A DNA stretch of 64,000 nt from Mycolicibacter minnesotensis. Its GTDB lineage: Bacteria > Actinomycetota > Actinomycetes > Mycobacteriales > Mycobacteriaceae. Location: positions 3,596,001 through 3,660,000 of the forward strand of contig NZ_AP022589.1 of NCBI RefSeq assembly GCF_010731755.1. The letters are read 5' to 3'. Of the stretch, positions 20,037 to 27,967 are shown in pieces. Numbering within the stretch: position 1 is the stretch's first letter; each line of letters begins with the position of its first letter. Position numbers and translations under genes: made by a program. The notes under the pieces were generated by a model. That model ran no database searches and was not told the origin of the DNA. It saw only the letters and a list, made by a program, of their open reading frames with translations.

Positions 20037-22900
20037 TGCACGACCTCTTCGGGTGTGCGCCGAAGGGGCTCGGGCCATTTCGCGGGGATCGGGCGCTGGC
20101 GCACCAACTTCGGCCACCAGAACCACTTGCCCATCAGTGCGGCGATCGACGGGGTCATGAACGACCGCACGATCAAGGTGTCGAACAACAGGCCCAGTCC
20201 GATAGTCGTGCCGATCTGGCCGAGGATGACCAGCGGGCTGAAGATGAAGGCTGCCATGGTCGCCGAGAACACCAGCCCCGCCGCGGTCACCACCGAGCCT
20301 GTGCCGCCCATCGACCGGATGATCCCGGTGTTGAGACCCGCGGGCAACTCTTCCTGGAAGCGGGACACCAGTAGCAGGTTGTAGTCCGCGCCCACTGCCA
20401 GCAGCAGAATGATGGCCAGTGGCACCACGACCCAGAACAGGTGAATCCCGAAGATGTACTGCCACACCAGGACCGACAGGCCGACCGATGCGCCCAACGA
20501 GACCACAACGGTGCCCACGATGATGGTGGCGGCGACGAGGCTGCGCGTCACGATCACCATGATCAGCAGAATGAGAGCGACCGCGGCCAACGCCGAAATC
20601 AACAGGTCGTATTTCATTCCCTCGGAGATGTCCTTGTTGGTCGATCCGATCCCGGCGACGTAGATCTTGGCGTCGGACATCGGCGTCGCCTTGAGCGCGT
20701 CGAAGACCGCCTCCTTGATGGCGTTGATATGCGGAATCGCCTGGGGATCGGCCGGATTGCCCTGATGAGTCACGATCATGCGGGCCGCCTTGCCGTCGGG
20801 TGACAAGAACAGCTTGAGGCCGCGTTTGAAGTCGGCGTTGTCGAAGGCCTCCGGTGGCAGGTAGAACGAGTCATCGTTTTTGGCGTCATCGAAGGCCTTG
20901 CCCATCGCGGTGGCGTTGTTCAGGGCCTCTTCGCTTTGGGCATTGATGCCGCCGGTGGTCGCGAAATTCGACAGCGTGAGTTCGCGGTTGCGCTCCTGGA
21001 TCGCGATCTGCGGCGGCAACAGGGCCACCAGTTGCGGCTGTAGGGCGTCGAGGTTGTCGAGGCTTGCGGTGATGTCGCCGAACTTCTCGGACAGTTCCGA
21101 GATTCCGTCCAGCGAGTCGAATACGGACCGCATTGCCCAACACATCGGAATGTCGAAGCAGTGCGGTTCCCAATAGAAGTAGTTGCGCAGCGGGCGGAAC
21201 TGATCGTCGAAGTCGGCGAGTTTGTCGCGTAGGGCGTTCATCGTGGTCACGGTGTCGTGGAACGCCTCAGTTTGCTCGTGGGTGACTGTAGCGCTCTGCT
21301 GCTGCAGGGCGAGCTGTTGTCTGAGCACCGCGATCGTGTTGTCGATCTCGCCGGCCTGCTTGAGCAGATCGTTGGCCCGGTCCTTCTGGTAGTCCAGGTT
21401 CATGATCTGGCTCGCACTGGACGCGCTGATCTGGAACGGAATGGAGCTGTGCGTGATCGGTGTCCCCAGCGGGCGGGTGATCGACTGCACCAGAGCGATT
21501 CCCGGCGTGTGGAGCACCGCCTTGGCCGCACGTTCGAGGATCAGCATGTCCGCCGGGTTGCGCATGTCGTGATCGGTCTCGATCATCACCAACTCGGGAT
21601 TGATCCGCGCTTCGGTGAAGTGCCGTTCGGCGGCCTCCATCCCGACGACACCGGGCGCGCTGGCGGGGATGTAGGGCCGGTTGTCATAGCTGGTGTGGTA
21701 GCCAGGCAACGCCAGCAGACCGATGAGTGCGACTCCGCTGGTGACCACCAGGATCGGTCCGGGCCAGCGCACGATGGCGGTGCCGATCTTGCGCCAGCCG
21801 CGGGTTCGTTGCGCGACTTTGGGTTCCATCAGTCCGAACCGGGTCGCCATCAACAGCACGGCGGGCCCCAGCGTGAGGGCGGCCGCCAAGGTCACGAGAA
21901 CACCGACGGCTGCCGGTATCCCGAGGGTCTGGAAATAGGGGAGGCGGGTGAAGCTCATGCATGCGACCGCGCCGGCAATGGTCAGGCCCGAGCCGACCAT
22001 GACATGGACGGTGCCGCGCCACATGTCGTGGTAGGCGTCAAGGCGCTCCATTCCCTTGCCGCGGGCCTCCTGGTAGCGGCCGACGACGAAGATCGCGTAG
22101 TCGGTTCCCGCGGCAATCGCCAACAGCGTCAGCAGATTCGTCGCGTAGGTGGACAGACCGATCACGCCGGCGTGCGCCAGCACCGCCACCACACCGCGGG
22201 CGGCGGCGAGCTCGATGGCCACCGTCGCCAACACGATCACCATGGTGGTCAGTGAGCGGTAGACGAACAACAGCATCAGGCCGATGACCAGGAAGGTGAT
22301 TCCGGTGACCTCGTTGGTGCCCGCGCTGCCGACCTCGAAGTTGTCGGTCACCAGGGGTGAGGCGCCTGTGACGTAGGCGTGGAGGCCGGGCGGAGGTGGC
22401 GTGTCGTCAACGATCTTGCGGACGGCGTCGACGGATTCGTTCGACATCGCCTCGCCCTGGTTGCCGCGCAGATAGATCTGCGTCAGGGCCGCCTTGCCGT
22501 CTTTGCTCTGTGACCCGCCCGCGGTGAGTGGATCGCCCCAGAAGTCCTGCACATGTTCGACGTGTTCGGTGTCGGCCTGCAGCTTCTTCACCAGGCCGTC
22601 GTGGTAGGTGTGCGCTTCGGGGCCGAGTGGTTCATCGCCTTCGAGCACGATCATCGCCGCACTGTCGGAATCGAATTCGTTGAAGACCTGCCCGATGTGC
22701 CGCATCGCGAGAATGCCCGGTGCATCCGGGGCGTTCTGCCCCACGGAGCGCTCCCACCCGACGATCTCGAGCTGGGGCGCGATGGTGTTCGAAATCGCGG
22801 CGATGGCGATCCAGATCAGCAGGATCGGCAGCGAGAGTCTGCGGATGATCCGGGCTGCCCGCGGGCCTTCGGCCGGGGGAGCGGTGCGGTGCCCGCTCAT
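20033..22900 (-). CDS. MmpL family RND transporter
   Basis: This 955-aa RND-superfamily protein carries the mycobacterial MmpL pattern: a first membrane helix (about 18-40), a large periplasmic domain, five more helices (about 195-360), a second periplasmic domain with a long coiled-coil-like insert (about 440-700), and a final group of helices (about 740-920). MmpL proteins export lipids, siderophores or drugs. It overlaps mmpS by ATGA, so the two are coupled. The cargo cannot be told from sequence; the mmpS-mmpL-tetR layout resembles drug- or siderophore-type units of the MmpS5/MmpL5 kind. Confidence 0.9.
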   Translation of the reverse strand: MSGHRTAPPAEGPRAARIIRRLSLPILLIWIAIAAISNTIAPQLEIVGWERSVGQNAPDAPGILAMRHIGQVFNEFDSDSAAMIVLEGDEPLGPEAHTYHDGLVKKLQADTEHVEHVQDFWGDPLTAGGSQSKDGKAALTQIYLRGNQGEAMSNESVDAVRKIVDDTPPPPGLHAYVTGASPLVTDNFEVGSAGTNEVTGITFLVIGLMLLFVYRSLTTMVIVLATVAIELAAARGVVAVLAHAGVIGLSTYATNLLTLLAIAAGTDYAIFVVGRYQEARGKGMERLDAYHDMWRGTVHVMVGSGLTIAGAVACMSFTRLPYFQTLGIPAAVGVLVTLAAALTLGPAVLLMATRFGLMEPKVAQRTRGWRKIGTAIVRWPGPILVVTSGVALIGLLALPGYHTSYDNRPYIPASAPGVVGMEAAERHFTEARINPELVMIETDHDMRNPADMLILERAAKAVLHTPGIALVQSITRPLGTPITHSSIPFQISASSASQIMNLDYQKDRANDLLKQAGEIDNTIAVLRQQLALQQQSATVTHEQTEAFHDTVTTMNALRDKLADFDDQFRPLRNYFYWEPHCFDIPMCWAMRSVFDSLDGISELSEKFGDITASLDNLDALQPQLVALLPPQIAIQERNRELTLSNFATTGGINAQSEEALNNATAMGKAFDDAKNDDSFYLPPEAFDNADFKRGLKLFLSPDGKAARMIVTHQGNPADPQAIPHINAIKEAVFDALKATPMSDAKIYVAGIGSTNKDISEGMKYDLLISALAAVALILLIMVIVTRSLVAATIIVGTVVVSLGASVGLSVLVWQYIFGIHLFWVVVPLAIILLLAVGADYNLLLVSRFQEELPAGLNTGIIRSMGGTGSVVTAAGLVFSATMAAFIFSPLVILGQIGTTIGLGLLFDTLIVRSFMTPSIAALMGKWFWWPKLVRQRPIPAKWPEPLRRTPEEVVQ

Positions 22901-23343
22901 GCCGTCTTGTCCAAGCAGGCGATGTAGCCGTTGACGTTGTCCGACGAACGTTCGTCTTTGACGATTCCGTTGACGGTGATGCGGCAGCCGATGCTGGTGC
23001 CGTCGCCTTGTGCGCGCAGGTCGGCATACATCGTCGGGTCGTCGGTGGTCAGCGTCTGTGACCACGGCAGACGGACATCGGCGACGCGCTGAGGTTGGGC
23101 GTTGATGTCCAAGAAGTTGATGGTGGCCACTGTTCCGGGCGTTCCGAATACTTCGAACAGCACGTGTTTGGGGTTGTAGCCGGTGTTCTCCAGGGCCTCT
23201 GATCCGGGTCTGGATACTTCGTTGTCGGATCCGAAGATGCCGCGCAGCCGGTCGACGCTGAACCCGACCAGGGCGACCACCACGACCACCACGATCGCCA
23301 CCCACTGTCGGCGTGCCAATGCGGTTACCGAAAACCTGCTCAC
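22897..23343 (-). CDS. MmpS family accessory protein
   Basis: This 148-aa protein has one N-terminal membrane helix (about residues 13-30) and a small periplasmic beta-rich domain containing VLFEVFGTPGTVATINFLD and a paired Cys (IGCRITVNG, YIACLD). MmpS proteins are periplasmic partners of MmpL transporters. The GTG start is chosen because CGAGGGG lies a few bases upstream and the family begins at this point. It is the first gene of the mmpS-mmpL-DUF5078 operon and faces tetR. Confidence 0.85.
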   Translation of the reverse strand: MSRFSVTALARRQWVAIVVVVVVALVGFSVDRLRGIFGSDNEVSRPGSEALENTGYNPKHVLFEVFGTPGTVATINFLDINAQPQRVADVRLPWSQTLTTDDPTMYADLRAQGDGTSIGCRITVNGIVKDERSSDNVNGYIACLDKTA

Positions 23344-23415
23344 AGCAAAGCCCCTCGACGTGCCGGTGACGATCGCGCGATGCAGTGTGGCGATATCGTC
23401 GCGTACGGGAGAACG

Positions 23416-23429
23416 GTACGGTACCGTAC
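23416..23429. promoter_or_regulatory. Candidate TetR operator between mmpS and tetR
   Basis: GTACGGTACCGTAC is a perfect 14-bp palindrome in the 164-base gap between divergent mmpS and tetR. A further GTACGG half-site lies about 13 bases to the left (23403-23408). A symmetric site in a divergent tetR/transporter gap is the standard layout of self-regulating TetR repressors of mycobacterial mmpSL operons. TTGACA at 23446-23451 could be a -35 for tetR. Confidence 0.6.
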
Positions 23430-23507
23430 GCTGTATCGCAAGGCACTTGACATGCAGACAAATTGCTGCGCAAGCGTGAGGTCTGCGGCGCGGTGGGTAA
23501 GGGGTCG

Positions 23508-24101
23508 ATGATTTCCGAGGACAGTTGCGACGAGTCGGCATGCCCGTGGAGTGAGCGGGAGGCTGAGATGTTGGCGATCACGCTGGAGCTGCTGCAGCAG
23601 CACGGCTATGACCGTTTCAGCGTCGAGGCGGTGGCGACCACGGCCAAGGCGAGCAAAGCAACCGTGTATCGGCGCTGGCCGACCAAAGCTGATCTGGTGC
23701 TGGCGGCAATCATCGAAGGCACCCGTAGCGCGGCCACTCCGCCCAACACCGGCTCGCTGCGCGGCGACCTGCTGGAAATCGGTCGCGCCACCTGCGCGCA
23801 GGCGCTGGAGCACATGCGCACCATGCGTGCGGTCCTCAACGAGATGTCGCACAGTCCCGCTCTCCAGGAGGCCATGCAGCAGAAGTTCGTTCTGCAGCGC
23901 AGCCTGGTGATCGACGCGGTGTTGGCTGCCGCTGTCGAGCGCGGCGAGATCGAGGCCACGGCGATCAACCACGAGATCTACGACCTGCTGCCGGGCTACC
24001 TGGTGTTCCGGGCGCTGGTCGCCGACCGGCCGCCGACCGAGAAAACGGTCCGCGTGGTGGTCGACGATGTGCTGTTGCCCAGCCTGAAGGCTAAAAAATA
24101 G
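23508..24101 (+). CDS. TetR family transcriptional regulator
   Basis: This is a 197-aa regulator with an N-terminal helix-turn-helix of the TetR type (about residues 15-60, with SVEAVATTAKASKATVYRRWPTKADL) and a helical C-terminal ligand domain of the TetR_C_11 kind, common in actinobacteria. The ATG is chosen for AAGGGG upstream; an in-frame TTG at 23463 would add 15 residues. It is divergent from mmpS-mmpL-DUF5078 and probably represses it and itself through the palindrome between them. Confidence 0.9.
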   Translation: MISEDSCDESACPWSEREAEMLAITLELLQQHGYDRFSVEAVATTAKASKATVYRRWPTKADLVLAAIIEGTRSAATPPNTGSLRGDLLEIGRATCAQALEHMRTMRAVLNEMSHSPALQEAMQQKFVLQRSLVIDAVLAAAVERGEIEATAINHEIYDLLPGYLVFRALVADRPPTEKTVRVVVDDVLLPSLKAKK

Positions 24102-24778
24102 TGCGCCGCCGGCAACCTCCGAACCGCTATATATGCAGGGGCACGGTGGAACGCAGGGTAGTGGCACCAGGGTCTCTGGTCACGTCTGACTAGATAGCCA
24201 ACGGTTGGCCCGCGCGATCGCTCGACTTGGCCCCGTCCGGGCAGGCCGCAGGCGTCACTCCGAGTCAAGAACACCGATGTGGCTTAGTTCGTAGCGACAA
24301 AATCGATTACCGAGAAATTTCGGTAATCAGGATTCCCTATCGGCTGATAGTAATTACCGGGCACAACTACGGCGGTATATAGGATTCCCCTTACCCCGCA
24401 TAGGAGATTTCTATAACGCGGGATTGGCCCGTCTCTATATTCGTCCGATCTTCATTCGGGAAACGTCCCAAGAGATGCGTTGATCAATTTTTCATCATAA
24501 TGGATCAAATCCGGATTATGGGATGAAACCGCTGGTCAAGAGGTCTTTGGTGGATGGTTGGTGATCACGTTCGGGTCTCTGGTGGGTATCGGCACCGTTA
24601 TGTTCAGTGCGACAACAGACGCACTCACGTGGTTTCGTCGCCGGCCATGTCGGCAAATCGCGCGGGAGTGCTGGAGAACCAAAATCGTGGTATTTCAGTC
24701 GAGTCGACAGTCGCGGGCGATTAGTCGTGGTATCAGCGGCGGTCAACACCCTCTGTTCGGCGAGAAAGGTCTCAAGGA
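24102..24778. other. 677-base A/T-richer gap
   Basis: I see no convincing gene. From 24290 to 24500 the DNA is clearly A/T-richer than its surroundings. It contains a strong inverted repeat (listed separately), a further TAATTACCGG half-site at about 24351, several TATA-like words, and the 13-mer GTCTCTATATTCG at 24431-24443, which recurs at 27888-27900 upstream of the DszC-like gene. It probably holds regulatory sequence for the lipase-like gene. Confidence 0.5.
24305..24328. promoter_or_regulatory. Inverted repeat, candidate operator
   Basis: GATTACCGA and TCGGTAATC are perfect 9-base arms around a 6-base spacer (GAAATT). There is no T-run on either side, so a protein-binding site is more likely than a terminator. 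A related half-site (TAATTACCGG) follows about 25 bases later. Confidence 0.4.
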
Positions 24779-26203
24779 ATGCGGGCACAAGTGAAAAAGT
24801 GGAACCAGGCCTCCGGCTCTCCGTCTCGGATGCTGCTTGGTCGATCGGCCAGAGCGCGCGGCGCTCAGCTGATGCCAACCCGGCCCGCTGCGGGTGCTCG
24901 TCAGACTCTGCGATTGACGGCGGCGCTGGTGGTCGCGTTCATGTTCGGTGTCGTAGCGGTGGTGCCGGCGGGCGTTGCGCACGCAGATGACATCAAGTAC
25001 GAGCAGTTCTACACTCCGCCCGACCCCCTGCCGTCTGGCAAGCCCGGTGAATTGATCCGTACGGAGCCGTCGCGGCTGGTGCTAGAACCGTCGGGCCAGC
25101 TTGGCGCATTTGTCGGCTCCGGCACCCGAATCATGTACCTCAGCACTGATGCTCAGGGCAGGCCGGTGCCGGTGACCGGTACTTATATCGAATCCGACGT
25201 GCCCTGGCCCGGCAAAGGATCGCGCCCACTTTTGGCTTACGCCACCGGACCATACGGAGTGGGTGAGCAGTGCGCACCGTCGCGGCTGTTCGATCAGGGC
25301 ATCCACTTCTCGCAAGGCTTCGACCTGATGTTCAACTACGAAGAGGGTTTCATCGCCACGCTGCTGGCGCGCGGATACTCCATCGTGGTGACCGACGGTG
25401 TCGGAGAGGGCATTCACAGCCCCGTCTCGCCTCAGTTCCTGAATCGGGTGGCGGCCGGAACTGCGTTGATCGATGCTGCCCGTGCAGCCCAGAAGCTGCC
25501 GGGGACTTCACTGGATCCAGATGGTCCTGTCGCGTTCTGGGGCTGGGCAACAGGAGGGCAGGCCTCGCTGTCTGCGGCTGAACTGGCCTCGACCTATGCG
25601 CCGGAACTCAAGGTTGTCGGCAGCTATGCGAATGCCCCGATCACCAATATTCCCGAGGTCATCCCGGCCGTGGATGGCAACTTCCTGGCCGTCCTGGCGG
25701 GCTACCTGCTTCGAGGCATCCAGGCCTCCTATCCCGAAACCGAGCAACCGATCTGGGATGCGCTGACGCCACGTGGTGTTCAGATGCTCGATTGGAGTGG
25801 ACACACCTGCCTGGTGCAGGGCGGCGTGGACTACGCCTTCCGCCATCTGCAGTTCTACTTCAAGGATGACTTGAATCAGATCGCCTCAACCGATCCGTTC
25901 AAGAGCATCTTCGCAGCGCAACGCATCGGCAACATCAAACCCACAGTGCCGGTATACATTTCGCACAACCGGTGGGATCCGCTGGCCCCCTACAACGCTG
26001 CACACGACACTGCTCGGGACTGGTGCGCCAAAGGTGCCGACGTCCAGTTGTGGACCAACGAACAGCCGCCCTTCCTCAATAAGATGGACGTCAACATCCT
26101 GTTGCCGCAGTTCGTTGATGGTGAACGCAGCATGGCGTGGGTCGCCGATCGGTTCAACGGTGTCTCCACCACGCCCAACTGCGGCGAGATCCAGGGGGCG
26201 TGA
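24779..26203 (+). CDS. Secreted lipase-family protein lacking the catalytic Ser (probable pseudoenzyme)
   Basis: This 474-aa protein has a signal sequence (hydrophobic about 45-62, ending GVAHADD) and the alpha/beta-hydrolase layout of the secretory lipase family (LIP). Family features are present: PWPGKGSRPLLAYATG, SIVVTDGVGEG, and four Cys spaced as in the family. The nucleophile elbow, normally GxSxG, reads G255-W-A257-T-G259, so Ser is replaced by Ala. No His is visible in the usual C-terminal position; the Asp loop (NRWDPLAPY) remains. It is probably not a lipase in activity and may bind a lipid or protein. The ATG follows AAGG; M32 is an alternative start. Confidence 0.8.
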   Translation: MRAQVKKWNQASGSPSRMLLGRSARARGAQLMPTRPAAGARQTLRLTAALVVAFMFGVVAVVPAGVAHADDIKYEQFYTPPDPLPSGKPGELIRTEPSRLVLEPSGQLGAFVGSGTRIMYLSTDAQGRPVPVTGTYIESDVPWPGKGSRPLLAYATGPYGVGEQCAPSRLFDQGIHFSQGFDLMFNYEEGFIATLLARGYSIVVTDGVGEGIHSPVSPQFLNRVAAGTALIDAARAAQKLPGTSLDPDGPVAFWGWATGGQASLSAAELASTYAPELKVVGSYANAPITNIPEVIPAVDGNFLAVLAGYLLRGIQASYPETEQPIWDALTPRGVQMLDWSGHTCLVQGGVDYAFRHLQFYFKDDLNQIASTDPFKSIFAAQRIGNIKPTVPVYISHNRWDPLAPYNAAHDTARDWCAKGADVQLWTNEQPPFLNKMDVNILLPQFVDGERSMAWVADRFNGVSTTPNCGEIQGA

Positions 26204-26217
26204 AGCCAGACGCTCAC

Positions 26218-26259
26218 TCCCGCGGCGCAGACACACTGCAGCGTGTCTGCGCCGCGGGG
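26218..26259 (+). terminator. Strong hairpin terminator after the lipase-like gene
   Basis: Arms CCGCGGCGCAGACAC (26220-26234) and GTGTCTGCGCCGCGG (26243-26257) are perfectly complementary over 15 bases and extend by one or two pairs outward, with an 8-base loop. It begins 17 bases after the stop codon. No T-run follows, which is usual for mycobacterial terminators. Confidence 0.75.
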
Positions 26260-26663
26260 GAATCAAAGAGTTCCGTCGCGACCCCCAGATGGTGACAGGG
26301 CTGCCGGCCAGGTCAACACGATAATTCGAAGAAGAGCTTGCCGTATCGGCGGAATTGATTCCGATTCAACTGTCCCTTGGGATCAAGTTCAGGGCAGTAC
26401 TTTTCGCATGCCCGGATTTCGCAGTCCTACACGTAGCGATCTGCAACTCATATCGCAGTGACGATTGGGCGTCCTTACGGTCTATTAGGCCACCTTATCG
26501 CACTTGTGTTGTCTCAGTGAAGAGAATTGTTGCCGCCTCGCCTGCCGCAACAATTCGAAAGGATAAGGCGCACGTTTTCCGGCCTTTAGAGTCACGATGA
26601 CGGAATACCTCGCGGGCGCGGTCAGCCTAGAGGCTTGGCCAAGCTAGTGATAGGCAAAACCAT
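26260..26663. other. 404-base gap between lipase-like gene and lysR
   Basis: No gene is visible. The two flanking genes converge here. The sequence is A/T-richer than average in places (26320-26560) with no clear repeat, and I found no convincing signal in it. Confidence 0.4.
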
Positions 26664-27647
26664 TCAGATGGCGAGTTGGTAGTCGAGCGCCCGCCGCTGC
26701 AACGCGGACTGGAGTGCCCCTAGCGCCTGGGGCACATGCCGAACCGCGCGCGTCTGCATGACGAGCGAGACCGCTGTTGATTCGTCGGCGAGTGGGCGCA
26801 GGGTGAGCACTCCGGCGCGCACGAGCGGATCGCCGGCAACCGAGTAGTCCGGCAAGATAGTGACGCCCAACCCCTGGGCCACCATGAGCTTGCCCATCTC
26901 GGCGCCGTCCGCGGAGTAGAGAAAGGTAGGCATCTCTGTGCCGAAGAGCCGACGGGCGAAGCGATGCATCGCGTAGCCCGCCCGCATGGCGATAAGGTCT
27001 TGCGCGCGGAGCTCATCTGCGCAGATCGCCGTGTTCTGCGCGAGAGCGCTGTCTGCGCGGAGGCAGACGACAGGTCGTCCACGCAGCAACTGCACTGTCG
27101 TCAAGTCTGATTCGGGGTCATCGCCGTCGAGCAAATTGGCCAGTCCGAGGTCAAGCGAGCCCTCCCGAAGTGCCCGGTGGATGTCTTCCTGAATCGCAGT
27201 CAGAACCTCAACCTGGGTCCCGACGCGCTGGGCCTGAAGTGCCTCTATCGCGGGCAGCAACAACGGCACCGTCGCGCCCCCGACCGTCCCGACGCGCAGC
27301 ATCCGACTGGTGCGTTGCTGTTCGCTTGCGGCAGATCGGAGCCGGTCGACGGCCTCCAGAATGTCGACGATGTGGGGCAGTAGTTCCCGACCGTCGGCGC
27401 TGATCCGAGCGCCCGACCGCTGCCTGTCCAGCAGAGTCACACCAAGCTCGGACTCCAAGTTGCGCAAGGTTTCACTCAGTGCCGGTTGCGATATCTTCAG
27501 GGACTCGCCGGCCCGCCGCAGCGATCCCAGCCGCGTGACCGCGGCGACGTACTCCAGCTGTTTGATGCGCACTCGTGCAGCATAGTCCAGCTGCTGAGAG
27601 GTTTCTCCTATCGAATTGGGCCGATCGGAATCGGTGCCGCTCCGCAT
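26664..27647 (-). CDS. LysR family regulator, probably of the organosulfur cluster
   Basis: This LysR-type regulator has an N-terminal winged helix-turn-helix (RIKQLEYVAAVTRLGSLRRAGESLKISQPALSETL), a linker helix, and a C-terminal effector-binding domain of two lobes. It is divergent from the DszC-like gene, the classic LysR position, with a T-N11-A dyad between them. The ATG at 27647 (AAGAAG upstream) gives 327 aa; a GTG at 27572 gives 302 aa and starts exactly where the HTH starts, so the N-terminus is uncertain. Likely inducers are sulfur-limitation signals, which is inference from the neighbours. Confidence 0.85.
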   Translation of the reverse strand: MRSGTDSDRPNSIGETSQQLDYAARVRIKQLEYVAAVTRLGSLRRAGESLKISQPALSETLRNLESELGVTLLDRQRSGARISADGRELLPHIVDILEAVDRLRSAASEQQRTSRMLRVGTVGGATVPLLLPAIEALQAQRVGTQVEVLTAIQEDIHRALREGSLDLGLANLLDGDDPESDLTTVQLLRGRPVVCLRADSALAQNTAICADELRAQDLIAMRAGYAMHRFARRLFGTEMPTFLYSADGAEMGKLMVAQGLGVTILPDYSVAGDPLVRAGVLTLRPLADESTAVSLVMQTRAVRHVPQALGALQSALQRRALDYQLAI

Positions 27648-27967
27648 TCTTCTTGACCGGCGCACCTCGTGGCTGAACTCTGGAGCCTCGCCGCCACCTC
27701 GTATTTCCATTCGCAGCATCATCGAATTCATTGATCGACGTACCGAGCGCGGTAAATTGCCAAGTATCGCCACCCTGTGACTCGTTAGAATCAGCATGAT
27801 GCTTAGGTTGGATCATGCTAAATGAATGGTCACAGCTCTAAGTGGTCGATCGGCTCGATCCGCGGGCTGCGACAGGCGGCATTGCCTGTCTCTATATTCG
27901 GCGGAGTATTACCTGATCCGCCACTGGCTCTTTGCCTGTGGTTGCACTAAGCCCTGGGAGTCGAGCT
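27648..27967. other. Divergent regulatory gap between lysR and the organosulfur genes
   Basis: This 320-base region holds the LysR-type dyad at 27793-27819 and, nearer the + strand gene, TCTATATT at 27891-27898 within the 13-mer GTCTCTATATTCG. The latter is about 70 bases before the DszC-like start and could supply a -10. The part nearest lysR may be coding if lysR starts further upstream. Confidence 0.5.
27793..27819. promoter_or_regulatory. LysR-type operator (T-N11-A dyad)
   Basis: AGCATGAT and ATCATGCT are perfect 8-base inverted arms separated by 11 bases, so the inner T and A form the T-N11-A box that defines LysR recognition sites. It lies between divergent lysR and the sulfur genes. 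Confidence 0.7.

Noticed and set aside
22901..23581. Upstream extension of the mmpL frame
   Set aside because: It overlaps mmpS in another frame; the MmpL family starts at the ATG at 22900, which overlaps the mmpS stop.
24305..24328. Inverted repeat as a transcription terminator
   Set aside because: A/T-rich arms, no T-run and a distance of 200 bases from the tetR stop make a protein-binding site more likely.
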